Under the pieces are notes generated by a model, which was given only the letters and a program-made list of their open reading frames with translations, was not told the DNA's origin and did not search any database. A stretch of DNA of 64,000 bases from Pararhizobium_B sp963838155 (GTDB taxonomy: Bacteria > Pseudomonadota > Alphaproteobacteria > Rhizobiales > Rhizobiaceae), in contig CAWIQE010000005.1 in the NCBI GenBank assembly GCA_963838155.1, forward strand, positions 6,000 through 69,999, read 5' to 3'. The position numbers were made by a program, and so were the translations under genes. Below are positions 32,665-41,649 of this stretch, in pieces (within the stretch, counting starts at the first letter, position 1; each line of letters starts with the position of its first letter).

Positions 32665-34675
32665 TCAGGCGTCGGCCTCTTCCGTAGCCGCCATCCGCAC
32701 GATGACGGCGCCCTCCTCGACCTGCGCGCCCGCCTCGACCAGCACTTCGCCGACGACGCCGCTGCGCGGTGCGGCGAGAGTCAGCTCCATCTTCATCGCC
32801 TCCATGATCGCGAGCGCGTCCCCTTCGGCCACTTCCGCGCCCTCGATCGCCAGCACCTGCCTGACCGTGCCCGGCATCGGCGCCGTCAGCACGTCGCCAC
32901 CGGCGCCCGCCTCGTCCGGATCGTAGAGATCCGCCGGCAGCAGGAAATCGGTGCCCTCGCCGTCGAGGAAGACGGTGAGCGCGCCGTCGCGGCGCTCGCA
33001 GCGCGCCCGGCGCAGACGGTCGCCGAAGGTGACGGGCAGAGACCCGTCGGACGACGCCGCGCCGACGCGCAGATCCACGATCCGCGTCTCCGATCCCGCT
33101 GACCTCCCAGCGATCCTTCCCCTGCCGAAAGACGCGGCAATCGAAAGAGTGGGTGCCGTGAACAAGCCGCACGCCGCGTTGCGGGCGGCCCCAATGGACC
33201 CACGGTCCGAGGGCGTCGAAAGGATCGCCGCCGCCGAACTCCGTCATTCCGGACGCCACGACCGCCGCCACCGCGATCGCTTCCCGGCTCGCCGGCGGCG
33301 CCGCGGCCAGCGTTGCCAGTTCACGGTCGAGCAGTCCAGTGTCGACCTTCCCGGCGACGAAGTCCGCCTGCCCCGCGAGCCGGGCCAGGAAGGCGGCATT
33401 GGTGACCGTTCCGGCGATCTCGGTCCGCGACAGTGCGCTTTGGAGCCGTTGCAGCGCCACCGCCCGCGTCGGCCCGTGGGCGATCATCTTTGCGATCATC
33501 GGATCGTAGAACGGCGTGATCGTGTCCCCGGCCCTGACGCCGGCATCGACCCGCACGATCTCGTCGGGAAACGCCAGGCGCGAAATGCGTCCGGTCGCCG
33601 GCAGGAAGCCCCGCGCCGGGTCCTCGGCATAGATGCGCGCCTCCACCGCATGGCCGTCGATGGCAAGGTCGTCCTGCCCGAGCGGCAGCGGCTCTCCGGC
33701 AGCGACGCGCAGCTGCCATTCGACGAGATCGAGACCCGTGATCGCCTCCGTCACCGGATGCTCCACCTGCAGCCGGGTGTTCATCTCCATGAACCAGAAG
33801 CGGTCCGGCCGCAGTCCCTCGCTCGCATCGGCGATGAACTCGACCGTGCCGGCACCGGCATAGCCGATCGCCTTGGCCGCCTTGACGGCCGCCGCGCCCA
33901 TGGCCCGGCGCATCTCCTCCGTCATGCCGGGCGCCGGCGCCTCCTCGATGACCTTCTGGTGGCGCCGCTGCAGCGAGCAGTCTCGCTCGAAGAGATGGAC
34001 GGCATTGCCGTGGGCGTCGCCGAACACCTGGATCTCGACGTGCCGAGGCGTGGCGACGAACTTCTCCACGAGCACCCGGTCGTCGCCGAAGGAGGAGCGC
34101 GCCTCCCGTTTCGCCGCCGACAGCGCCTCGGCGAAAGCCGACTGGCCGTCCACCTTGCGCATGCCCTTGCCGCCGCCGCCGGCACGTGCCTTGATGAGCA
34201 CCGGATAGCCGATCTCGTTCGCCTTGCCGGCAAGGACGACGAGATCCTGCGCCTCGCCGTGATAGCCCGGCACCACCGGAACTTTCGCCTTCTCCATCAA
34301 GGTCTTGGCGGCGTCCTTCAAACCCATCGCGCGAATGGCCTTTGCCGACGGTCCGATGAAGACGAGGCCGGCCTTCTCGACCGCCTCGACGAAATCCGGG
34401 TTCTCCGAGAGGAACCCGTAGCCGGGATGGATCGCCTCGGCACCCGTCTCCTTGGCCGCCGCGACGATGCGCTTCCCGTCGAGATAGCTGTCCGACGACG
34501 GCGCCGGCCCGATGAAGACGGCCTCGTCCGCCATGTCGACGTGCAGCGCGCCGCGGTCGGCCTCGGAAAACACCGCGACGGTGCGCACGCCCATGCGGCG
34601 CGCCGTCCGGATCACCCTGCAGGCGATCTCGCCGCGGTTGGCGATGAGTATCCTCGTGAACATGCGTCGCGACAT
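32665..34675 (-). pseudogene. mccA: Methylcrotonyl-CoA carboxylase biotin subunit, one-base frameshift
   Basis: The alpha subunit carboxylates biotin with ATP and bicarbonate for leucine breakdown. The start at 34675 follows AGGAGG. The first frame holds biotin carboxylase motifs: RILIANRGEIACRVIRTARR, ATP loop KARAGGGGKGMRKV, CSLQRRHQKVIEE and MNTRLQVEHPVTE. It runs to DRWEVSG near residue 525, then the match shifts frame to GSETRIVDLRVG and ends in the biotin domain, with the biotin lysine in IMEAMKMEL. The shift lies in the CCC at 33095-33097; removing one base restores a 669-residue protein of normal length. Without the correction the protein would lack its biotin domain. Confidence 0.88.
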
Positions 34676-35000
34676 GGCACCTCCTGGCCGCCACCGGGAA
34701 CCTTCCGGGCAACCCACATAGCACCCTCTCGGGCCACGCGGAACAGCGTCACGCTTGCCGGAACGCCGCCAGCGCCGCCGCGTGGCAATCGGCGCTCTGC
34801 CGGCTGAAGCAGCAGAAGGGTCGAACGGCCTCGCAGGCCCCCCTCGTCCCCTCCTGCCGGTCCTTCCCGCCGAGCATTGCCGGCGGCGATGGCGAAAACG
34901 TGATGGCGGGGCATCTCGACCGGCAGGCCGCTTCATCTATTCTTCCGGCTTCTTCGTCATGCAGACGTTGATGAGACTGCCATCACGCATGGAGGAAGCG
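34676..35000. other. Divergent intergenic region, mccA and metallo-hydrolase
   Basis: This 325-base region holds the mccA ribosome site and presumably promoters in both directions. I see no further gene and no notable repeat. Confidence 0.4.
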
Positions 35001-35768
35001 ATGCCCATCACACGACGCATGTCACTCGGACTGGCCGCCGCCGCACTGACCGGCCTGGTCGGCGGGATTGCCGGCCCCCGGACGGCCCGGGCCGCCGGCG
35101 GCCCCGACAGCTACGACGACGGCAAGATCAGGATCCAGCCGATCCAGCACGCCTCGTTCGTCCTCATGACGCCCGACCTCGTGATCTACAACGATCCCGT
35201 CGGCGGCGGCGCCCTGTACGCCGGCCAGCCGAAGCCGGATCTCATCATGATCACCCACGAGCATCAGGACCACTACGACCCGGCCACCCTGCACGCGCTG
35301 GTGCAGGACAAGACGAAGCTGGTGACCAACCCCGCCGTCCACGACATGCTGCCGGACGACCTCAAGGCGAAGGCGACCGCCATGGCCAACGGCGACGAGA
35401 CGACGGTCGACGGCATCCCGATCAGCGCGATCCCGGCCTACAACACCACGAGCGACCGCCTGAAGTACCATCCGAAGGGCCGGGACAACGGCTACATCCT
35501 CACCATCGACGACAAGAAGATCTATATCGCCGGCGATACGGAAGACATTCCGGCGATGCGCGAGCTCAAGGACATCTTCATCGCCTTCGTGCCGATGAAC
35601 CTGCCCTATACGATGACCACGGCGCAGGCTGCGTCCGCCGTGGCCGAGTTCGCCCCCGCCTACGTCTACCCGTACCACTATCGCGGACAGGATCCGAAGG
35701 ACTTCGCCTCGCGGCTCGACGAGGCCGGCTCCAAGACGAAAGTCGTCTTCGGCCCCTGGTACGACTGA
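35001..35768 (+). CDS. Exported metallo-beta-lactamase-fold hydrolase
   Basis: A 255-residue protein with a twin-arginine-like signal (TRRMSLGLAAAALTGLVGG ending near TARA), so it is probably moved folded to the periplasm. The metal site is ITHEHQDHYDP (HxHxDH pattern); AGDTEDIPAM supplies the bridging Asp and the late PYHYRGQDP a His. It belongs with the UlaG/YtnP-like, single-domain MBL proteins. I chose ATG 35001 with GGAGGAAG as ribosome site; in-frame ATGs further upstream lack one. The substrate is unknown. Confidence 0.85.
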   Translation: MPITRRMSLGLAAAALTGLVGGIAGPRTARAAGGPDSYDDGKIRIQPIQHASFVLMTPDLVIYNDPVGGGALYAGQPKPDLIMITHEHQDHYDPATLHALVQDKTKLVTNPAVHDMLPDDLKAKATAMANGDETTVDGIPISAIPAYNTTSDRLKYHPKGRDNGYILTIDDKKIYIAGDTEDIPAMRELKDIFIAFVPMNLPYTMTTAQAASAVAEFAPAYVYPYHYRGQDPKDFASRLDEAGSKTKVVFGPWYD

Positions 35769-35793
35769 ACCGCGGACCAGGCGGCCGGGGCCA

Positions 35794-35891
35794 AAGCGCT
35801 CCCAGGAAAAGTGGAAACCGTTTTCCGTCCGGAAGCGCGTAAAAACAATGAGGTGGAGCCTGTCCGCGATTTCGTAAAGCGGATAGGCTCA
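35794..35891. repeat. Dispersed intergenic repeat, copy 1
   Basis: This gene-free spacer is made of two hairpins joined by GCGTAAAAACAA. The first is GGAAACCGTTTTCC; the second pairs GAGCCTGTCCGC with GCGGATAGGCTC around an 11-base loop. The same layout and linker recur at 40122-40232. It resembles the dispersed intergenic repeats of rhizobial genomes, and its end overlaps the stop of the next minus-strand gene by three bases. Confidence 0.75.
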
Positions 35892-36704
35892 GTCCGCGTC
35901 GCCGCCGATCGCCGCGATATAGCGCTCTGCGGATCGGCGGACGGCGTCCTTGCCGCCCTGCCCGATGGTGCGCCCGTCGAAGGCGCCGTAGATGCGATCG
36001 AACTCGAACGGCTCGACCGCCGCGACGATGGATCGAACCGCACCGGCGCCGAGCGGAACGAGGTTCGGATAGCTGTACATGAAACTGACGTGCCTGCGGT
36101 CCGGCACCACCTGGATCGTGTCGCCCGACAGAAGGGCGCCCCGGCCGCCGGCGAGCCAGGGACAGTGGAGGACGCTGGCCCCGGCGAAATGTCCGCCGCA
36201 GCGGATCATCGTCGCCGCGCCGACCGCGCACCGCTCGCCCGACCACGGCTTCACCGCCGCGCCGCGACGCTGCACCCACGACGCATCGTCCTCGTGGATC
36301 AGGATGGGCGCATCGCCGAAGGCCGCGCTCCATTCGAGCATGGAGGAGTAATAGTGCGGATGCGAGATCGCGATGGCCGAAATGCCGCCGAGCTCCCTGA
36401 TCTTGCCGATGATCTTCTCGTCGACGAGGCTCAGGCAGTCCCAGAGAATGTTGCCGCCCGCGTGCCGGATCAGGAAGGCCCTCTGGCCGATCGCGAAGCG
36501 CGGGTCCGTCGTCAGGCTGTAGAGCCCCTCCTCCTCTTCCTCCCAGACGACGGCGTGATGCTTGGCCAGCGCACCCAGCGTCGTCCATTGCTGCCCGCCC
36601 TCCGGCACCCACTGGCGCTCGTCCTCGCAGATCGCGCAGGCGGCAGGCGGCTGCTGGCTCTCGGCGAATTGCGTTCCGCAGGTGGCGCACATGAAAAGCG
36701 GCAT
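35889..36704 (-). CDS. Metallo-beta-lactamase-fold protein with N-terminal zinc ribbon
   Basis: A 271-residue protein. The N terminus has two CxxC knuckles (FMCATCGTQF and AACAICEDER), a rubredoxin-like zinc ribbon. The MBL domain follows, with AIAISHPHYYSSMLEW in place of the usual HxHxDH, CGGHFAGASVLHCPW and LLSGDTIQVV. The Asp and last His of the first motif are missing, so the metal site may be altered to hold one metal only. It is the gene before mccB on the same strand, and probably co-expressed with it. Function is unknown. Confidence 0.82.
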   Translation of the reverse strand: MPLFMCATCGTQFAESQQPPAACAICEDERQWVPEGGQQWTTLGALAKHHAVVWEEEEEGLYSLTTDPRFAIGQRAFLIRHAGGNILWDCLSLVDEKIIGKIRELGGISAIAISHPHYYSSMLEWSAAFGDAPILIHEDDASWVQRRGAAVKPWSGERCAVGAATMIRCGGHFAGASVLHCPWLAGGRGALLSGDTIQVVPDRRHVSFMYSYPNLVPLGAGAVRSIVAAVEPFEFDRIYGAFDGRTIGQGGKDAVRRSAERYIAAIGGDAD

Positions 36705-36761
36705 GTCTCGATCCCGTTTGGCGGCCGTCGGCCGCGTTGGTTCCTCGTTCCGGCTCCGGCG

Positions 36762-38369
36762 CTACATCCTGAAGACGCCGAAGCGGGTTTCCTCCAGCGG
36801 CGCGTTCAGCGCCGCGGAAAGCGACAGCGCCAGCACGTCCCGGCTCTTGCGCGGGTCGACGATGCCGTCGTCCCAGAGTCGTGCGGAGGCGTAGAGCGGA
36901 TGGCCCTGCGCCTCGAACTGGTCGACGATCGGCTGCCGGAAGTCCCGCTCCTCCTCAGCGCTCCAGCTGCCGCCCTTGCGTTCGATGCCGTCGCGGCGGA
37001 CCGTGGCCAGCACGCCGGCCGCCTGTTCGCCGCCCATCACGGAAATCCGGCTGTTCGGCCAGGTCCACAGGAAGCGCGGACCGTAGGCGCGTCCGCACAT
37101 GCCGTAATTGCCCGCGCCGAAGGAGCCGCCGACGATCATGGTGATCTTCGGCACCTTCGTGGTGGCGACCGCCGTCACCAGCTTCGCGCCGTCCTTGGCG
37201 ATGCCGCCGGCTTCGTATTTGCGCCCGACCATAAACCCGGTGATGTTCTGCAGGAACACCAGGGGTATCCCGCGCTGCGAGCACAGTTCGACGAAATGGG
37301 CGCCCTTCAGCGCGCTTTCGGAGAAGAGAACGCCGTTGTTGGCGACGATCCCGACCGGCATGCCCATGACGTGGGCGAAGCCGCAGACGAGCGTCGCGCC
37401 GTAGCGGGCCTTGAATTCGTGGAAGCGCGAACCGTCGACGAGCCGGGCGACGACCTCGCGCACGTCGTAGGGAGTCCTGAGATCGACCGGGACGATGCCG
37501 CCGATCTCGGCCGGGTCGTAGAGCGGATCCTCCGGCGCCTCGAGGGCGAGATCCGCCCGCTTGCCCCGGTTGAGCCCCGCGACCGCCCGCCGCGCCAGCA
37601 TCAGCGCATGGACGTCGTCCTCGGCGAGATGGTCGGCCACGCCGGAAAGCCGGGTGTGGACGTCGCCGCCGCCGAGATCCTCCGCACTGACGACCTCGCC
37701 CGTCGCCGCCTTCACGAGCGGCGGGCCGCCCAGGAAGATCGTGCCCTGCTCCCGCACGATCACGGTCTCGTCGGACATCGCCGGCACGTAGGCGCCGCCC
37801 GCCGTGCACGACCCCATGACCACCGCGATCTGCGGGATGCCCTTTGCCGACATGTTCGCCTGGTTGTAGAAGATGCGCCCGAAATGATCCCGGTCCGGAA
37901 AGACCTCGTCCTGGTTCGGCAGGTTGGCGCCGCCCGAGTCGACCAGGTAGACGCAAGGGAGCCGGTTCTCTTCGGCGATCTCCTGGGCGCGCAGGTGCTT
38001 CTTGACCGTCACCGGATAGTACGTCCCGCCCTTCACCGTGGCGTCGTTGCAGACCACCATGACCTCGCGCCCCTCGACGCGGCCGATCCCGGCAATCAGC
38101 CCGGCGGCGGCGATCTCGCCGCCATACATCCCATGGGCGGCGAATGCGCCGATCTCCAGGAAGGACGAGGACGGGTCGAGGAGTTGCCGGACGCGCTCGC
38201 GCGGCAGCACCTTGTTGCGGGCGACGTGGCGCTCGCGCGCCTCCGGCGGTCCCCCTTGCGCGTTCGCGGCGGCCACCGCCTCCATGTCCGCGACGAGTGC
38301 GTCCATATGGGCCGCATTGTCCCTGAAGCCCTGCGATGAAGGCGAGATCTTCGAACGGAGAACGCTCAC
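36762..38369 (-). CDS. mccB: Methylcrotonyl-CoA carboxylase carboxyltransferase subunit
   Basis: A 535-residue beta subunit that carboxylates 3-methylcrotonyl-CoA. The acyl-CoA domain has RERVRQLLDPSSSFLEIG and GGTYYPVTVKKHLRAQEIA. The carboxybiotin domain carries MGSCTAGGAYVPAMSDE, QNITGFMVGRKYEAGGIAK and GGSFGAGNYGMCGRAY. These are the MccB signatures, distinct from propionyl-CoA carboxylase. In most genomes it sits next to mccA; here two MBL genes lie between them. Together with ivd it makes the leucine pathway; genes for methylglutaconyl-CoA hydratase and HMG-CoA lyase are not in the window. Confidence 0.94.
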   Translation of the reverse strand: MSVLRSKISPSSQGFRDNAAHMDALVADMEAVAAANAQGGPPEARERHVARNKVLPRERVRQLLDPSSSFLEIGAFAAHGMYGGEIAAAGLIAGIGRVEGREVMVVCNDATVKGGTYYPVTVKKHLRAQEIAEENRLPCVYLVDSGGANLPNQDEVFPDRDHFGRIFYNQANMSAKGIPQIAVVMGSCTAGGAYVPAMSDETVIVREQGTIFLGGPPLVKAATGEVVSAEDLGGGDVHTRLSGVADHLAEDDVHALMLARRAVAGLNRGKRADLALEAPEDPLYDPAEIGGIVPVDLRTPYDVREVVARLVDGSRFHEFKARYGATLVCGFAHVMGMPVGIVANNGVLFSESALKGAHFVELCSQRGIPLVFLQNITGFMVGRKYEAGGIAKDGAKLVTAVATTKVPKITMIVGGSFGAGNYGMCGRAYGPRFLWTWPNSRISVMGGEQAAGVLATVRRDGIERKGGSWSAEEERDFRQPIVDQFEAQGHPLYASARLWDDGIVDPRKSRDVLALSLSAALNAPLEETRFGVFRM

Positions 38370-38423
38370 ATCGCCCTCGAACTGTCGGTTCTATCCATCT
38401 GATTCAAAGGCCGGTCCACGTCT

Positions 38424-39587
38424 TCACGAACCCTCGGCAAACATCTCGCGCCCGATCAGCATGCGGCGGATTTCGCTGGTGCCGGCACCGATTTCATAGA
38501 GCTTGGCATCGCGCAAGAGGCGTCCGGTCGGGTATTCGCTGATATAGCCGTTGCCGCCGAGCGCCTGGATCGCTTCGAGCGCCACCTGCGTCGCCTTCTC
38601 GGCCGCATAGAGAATGCAGCCGGCCGCGTCCTTGCGGGTCGTCTCGCCGCGATCGCAGGCGGCCGCCACCGCGTAGACATAGGCGCGGCAGGCGTTCAGC
38701 GTGGTGTACATGTCGGCGAGCTTGCCCTGCATCAGCTGGAATTCCCCGATGGCCGAGCCGAACTGCCTGCGCTCGTGGGTGTAGGGCACGACGACATCGA
38801 GCGCCGCCGCCATGATGCCGAGCGGCCCGCCGGCCAGCACGACGCGCTCGTAGTCGAGGCCGGACATGAGGATCCGGGCGCCCCGCCCTTCCTCGCCGAG
38901 CACGTTCTCGAACGGCACCGCGCACTCCTCGAACACCAATTCGCAGGTGTTGGAGCCGCGCATCCCCAGCTTGTCGAGCTTCTGCGCCGTCGTGAACCCC
39001 TTCATGCCCTTCTCGACGAGAAACGCGGTGATCCCCCTGGACCCCGCGTCGGGGTCGGTCTTGGCGTAGACCACGAGGGTCGAGGCGTCCGGGCCGTTGG
39101 TGATCCACATCTTGGCTCCGTTGAGGACGAAGCAGTCGTTGCGCTTCTCCGCCTTCAGCCGCATGGATACGACGTCCGAGCCGGCACCGGGCTCCGACAT
39201 CGCCAGCGCCCCGACATGCTCCCCCGAGCAGAGCTTCGGCAGGTATCTCCGCTTCTGCTCCTCGGACCCCCAGCGATTGATCTGGTTGACGCAGAGGTTG
39301 GAATGGGCGCCATAGGACAGTCCGACCGACGCGGAGGCGCGCGAGATCTCCTCCATCGCCACGGCGTGGGCCAGGTAGGTCATGCCGGTGCCGCCGAAGT
39401 CCGGCGCGGCCGTCATGCCGAGCAGTCCGAGCTCCCCCATCTCCGCCCACAGATGGTCGGGAAAGCGGTTGGTCCGGTCGATCTCCGCCGCCAGCGGCGC
39501 GATCCGGTCCGCGGCGAACCGGCGCACGGTCTCCCTGAGCGCGTCCACCTCCTCGCCGAGACCGAAGCTCATCCCCGTCGCATACAT
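38424..39587 (-). CDS. ivd: Isovaleryl-CoA dehydrogenase
   Basis: A 387-residue FAD acyl-CoA dehydrogenase for leucine breakdown. It shows the FAD/substrate loop AMSEPGAGSDVVSMRL, WITNGPDASTLVVYAKT, the QALGGNGYISEYP motif and the C-terminal YEIGAGTSEIRRMLIGRE. The catalytic glutamate lies in SGLDYERVVLAGGPLG, the position typical of isovaleryl-CoA dehydrogenase rather than of other family members. The ATG at 39587 follows GGAGGTGGAG. It is the first gene of the ivd-mccB block. Confidence 0.93.
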   Translation of the reverse strand: MYATGMSFGLGEEVDALRETVRRFAADRIAPLAAEIDRTNRFPDHLWAEMGELGLLGMTAAPDFGGTGMTYLAHAVAMEEISRASASVGLSYGAHSNLCVNQINRWGSEEQKRRYLPKLCSGEHVGALAMSEPGAGSDVVSMRLKAEKRNDCFVLNGAKMWITNGPDASTLVVYAKTDPDAGSRGITAFLVEKGMKGFTTAQKLDKLGMRGSNTCELVFEECAVPFENVLGEEGRGARILMSGLDYERVVLAGGPLGIMAAALDVVVPYTHERRQFGSAIGEFQLMQGKLADMYTTLNACRAYVYAVAAACDRGETTRKDAAGCILYAAEKATQVALEAIQALGGNGYISEYPTGRLLRDAKLYEIGAGTSEIRRMLIGREMFAEGS

Positions 39588-39636
39588 GCTCCACCTCCGA
39601 TCCGCATGGCAAGCACGTGCCGGCGCCGCGCCGCCG

Positions 39637-40035
39637 TCACCCCGTGCTCCTCGCGTCCTCCGCCGCGCCGGCCCCGTCGGCAAGCCGCGCGGCGGTCGAC
39701 GTCACCCGGAAGCGGTGCCCGGTCGGGGCCTCCATGATCACGGCATGGTCCACGACGCCCACCTTGTGGGCGCCGATGGTCGTCAGGCGCCGCACCTCGG
39801 CCTGGAGATCGCCGGTCTCGATGTCGACGTGGATCCCCGGCGTCTCGTGAACGCCCTGGACGGTGAGCAGGACGGACCCGTCCCCGGCGCGCAGGCGGGC
39901 GCAATTGGCATCCTCGTCCATCTCCGACGGGCACCCGAGCGCCTCGGACCAGAACCCTGCGGCATGCTCGACGTGCTCCGTATGGCACTCGATCACGATC
40001 TGCCCCAACCAACTCCAATGTGCCATCGCATCCAT
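39637..40035 (-). CDS. VOC-family (glyoxalase-fold) protein
   Basis: A 132-residue protein with two paired beta-alpha-beta modules of the vicinal oxygen chelate fold. Likely metal residues are the His/Glu pair in QIVIECHTEHVEHAAGFWSE and the late Glu in VIMEAPTGHRFRV. The central GIHVDIETGDLQAEVRRL strand is typical. The C-terminal tail is Ala-rich. The start may be 40035 or the ATG nine bases inside it (40026). It lies just upstream of ivd, same strand. Its substrate is unknown. Confidence 0.8.
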   Translation of the reverse strand: MDAMAHWSWLGQIVIECHTEHVEHAAGFWSEALGCPSEMDEDANCARLRAGDGSVLLTVQGVHETPGIHVDIETGDLQAEVRRLTTIGAHKVGVVDHAVIMEAPTGHRFRVTSTAARLADGAGAAEDARSTG

Positions 40036-40121
40036 CCCGGCGTTCGAACGAGCCCTGCCGCGAAACTATGCCCGCAATCGACTTGCCATGCCAGCGGACC
40101 GCCGCGGTCTTGCGCGAAGTG

Positions 40122-40232
40122 TAGAGCAATTCCAGCCAAAGCGGAAACCGGACCCGCGACCGGAATTGCGCAAAAACAAAGACATGGCACCGGCCCGCGA
40201 TTCTGCGAAACACGGACCGGCTCCGGCGGACG
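40122..40232. repeat. Dispersed intergenic repeat, copy 2
   Basis: It starts TAGAGCAATTCCAGCCAAAG, continues GCGGAAACCGG, the linker GCGCAAAAACAAAGAC, and a second hairpin (CCGGCCCG ... CGGACCGG). The layout matches the repeat at 35794-35891. Shortened heads of the same element seem to follow the stop codons at 42956 and 59175 (TAGAGC...TTCC). Confidence 0.75.
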
Positions 40233-40247
40233 TTCCGCCGATCGCAA

Positions 40248-40403
40248 TCAGTGCACGAGACCGGGAAAGAGGCCGATCACGCCGATGATGATGAGATAGA
40301 TCGCCACGATGTAGTTGAGCAGCCTCGGCGCGACGAGGATCAGGATTCCCGCGACCAGGGCGATCACGGGACCGAGAGCGAAATGAAGGGTTACCGAATG
40401 CAT
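40248..40403 (-). CDS. Small membrane protein, DUF3096 family
   Basis: A 51-residue hydrophobic protein with two likely membrane helices (LGPVIALVAGILILVAP and LNYIVAIYLIIIGVIGLFP) joined by a short basic turn (RLLN). This matches the DUF3096 family of tiny inner-membrane proteins. The start follows AAAGGTGAC. It is a lone gene between the repeat and the aldo/keto reductase, and easily missed because of its size. Function unknown. Confidence 0.85.
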   Translation of the reverse strand: MHSVTLHFALGPVIALVAGILILVAPRLLNYIVAIYLIIIGVIGLFPGLVH

Positions 40404-40507
40404 GCCGTCACCTTTGAGCTACGAGATACCCGATGCGAACGGTACGCAGGAGCGGCCGCCCGGCTCCGGCGCACCTGTCGAATCGGCGCATCACACTTAT
40501 GCGACGG

Positions 40508-41488
40508 CTAGGAGAAGCCGGCAACCGCATGCGGCACGTAAGGCGCCTCGAGCCGCTTCAGTTCGTCCTCGTCGAGGGCGAGGGAGAGCGCGGCCACGGC
40601 GTCGTCCAGGTGACGGGGCTTCGAAGCGCCGATGATCGGTGCGGTCACGCCCGGCCGGGAGAGCAGCCACGCGAGCGCCACCTGCGCCCGGGAAACGCCG
40701 CGCGCCTCGGCGATCTCTCCGACGGCCTCGACGATGCGGCGGTCCGTATCGACCGTCTTGCCGTAGAGCCTGTCGCCGACCTCGTCGGTATCCTGCCGCT
40801 GCGTCGTCTCGTCGAGGCCGCGCGCAAGCCGGCCGCGCGCAAGCGGGCTCCACGGCAGGATGCCGATCCCCTGGTCGCGGCAGAACGGAAGCATCTCGCG
40901 CTCTTCCTCGCGGTTGAGCAGGTTGAGATGGTCCTGCATCGAGACGAACTCCGTCCAGCCGTTGAGCCGCGCCGTGAAGATCATCTTGGCGAACTGCCAG
41001 GCATACATCGACGAGGCGCCGATATAGCGCGCCTTGCCTGCCTTGACGACGTCGTGCAGGGCCTCAAGCGTCTCCTCGACGGGCGTCTCGCCGTCGAACC
41101 GGTGGATCTGGTAGAGGTCGACGTAATCGGTCCCGAGGCGCCGAAGACTGTTGTCGATTTCGCCCAGGATCGCCTTCCGCGAAAGGCCGGACCCGTTCGG
41201 CCCCGGCCGCATGCGCCCGTGCACCTTGGTGGCGAGCACGACGTCGTCCCGCTTGACGAAATCCTTCAGGGCCCGTCCGACGATCTCCTCCGACGTTCCG
41301 TCGGAATAGACGTTCGCTGTGTCGAGGAAATTGATCCCGAGGTCGAGCGCCTTTCGGAGCAGCGGGCGGCTCGCCTCCTCGCCGAGGGTCCAGCTGTGAT
41401 TGCCGCGGTCTGCATCTCCGTAGGTCATGCAGCCGAGACACAGGCGGGAAACCGTCGTTCCGGTCGACCCAAGTCTTGCATAGTCCAT
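40508..41488 (-). CDS. Aldo/keto reductase
   Basis: A 326-residue NADPH-dependent TIM-barrel oxidoreductase. The catalytic tetrad can be placed: Asp and Tyr in FLDTANVYSDGTSEE, Lys in VLATKVHG and His in YQIHRFDGETP. The cofactor loop near the end reads APIIGASKPRHLDD. It starts at 41488, with GGGAGACGACAG before it. The subfamily is that of AKR proteins acting on small aldehydes and sugars; the real substrate is unknown. It is divergent from a stress-type gene. Confidence 0.9.
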   Translation of the reverse strand: MDYARLGSTGTTVSRLCLGCMTYGDADRGNHSWTLGEEASRPLLRKALDLGINFLDTANVYSDGTSEEIVGRALKDFVKRDDVVLATKVHGRMRPGPNGSGLSRKAILGEIDNSLRRLGTDYVDLYQIHRFDGETPVEETLEALHDVVKAGKARYIGASSMYAWQFAKMIFTARLNGWTEFVSMQDHLNLLNREEEREMLPFCRDQGIGILPWSPLARGRLARGLDETTQRQDTDEVGDRLYGKTVDTDRRIVEAVGEIAEARGVSRAQVALAWLLSRPGVTAPIIGASKPRHLDDAVAALSLALDEDELKRLEAPYVPHAVAGFS

Positions 41489-41555
41489 CTGTCGTCTCCC
41501 TTTGCGGATCGCTCGGGATATAGTCCGCCGGCCGCCTGCGGCCAGAGCCGGGATC

Positions 41556-41581
41556 GGAACGAAACATTTCGTTGACCCGTT
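41556..41581 (+). promoter_or_regulatory. EcfG-type general stress promoter
   Basis: GGAAC (41556-41560), a 17-base spacer and CGTT (41578-41581) match the consensus for the alphaproteobacterial general stress sigma factor EcfG/RpoE2. The start codon of the DUF2934 gene is about 70 bases downstream on the same strand. Confidence 0.8.
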
Positions 41582-41649
41582 ATCGCCGAATGCCTCTAAT
41601 GCGGGGGCCATGGCGTTTTGCAACCGACCTGCAGGAATGGAGAGCTGAC

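Noticed and set aside
29278..33102. 1274-codon plus-strand frame opposite the dehydrogenase and DUF924 genes
   Set aside because: High-GC antisense frame; no motif, no ribosome site, and the opposite strand codes for clear enzymes.
35811..38339. 842-codon plus-strand frame opposite the zinc-ribbon MBL gene and mccB
   Set aside because: Shadow of mccB, whose signatures are unmistakable on the minus strand.
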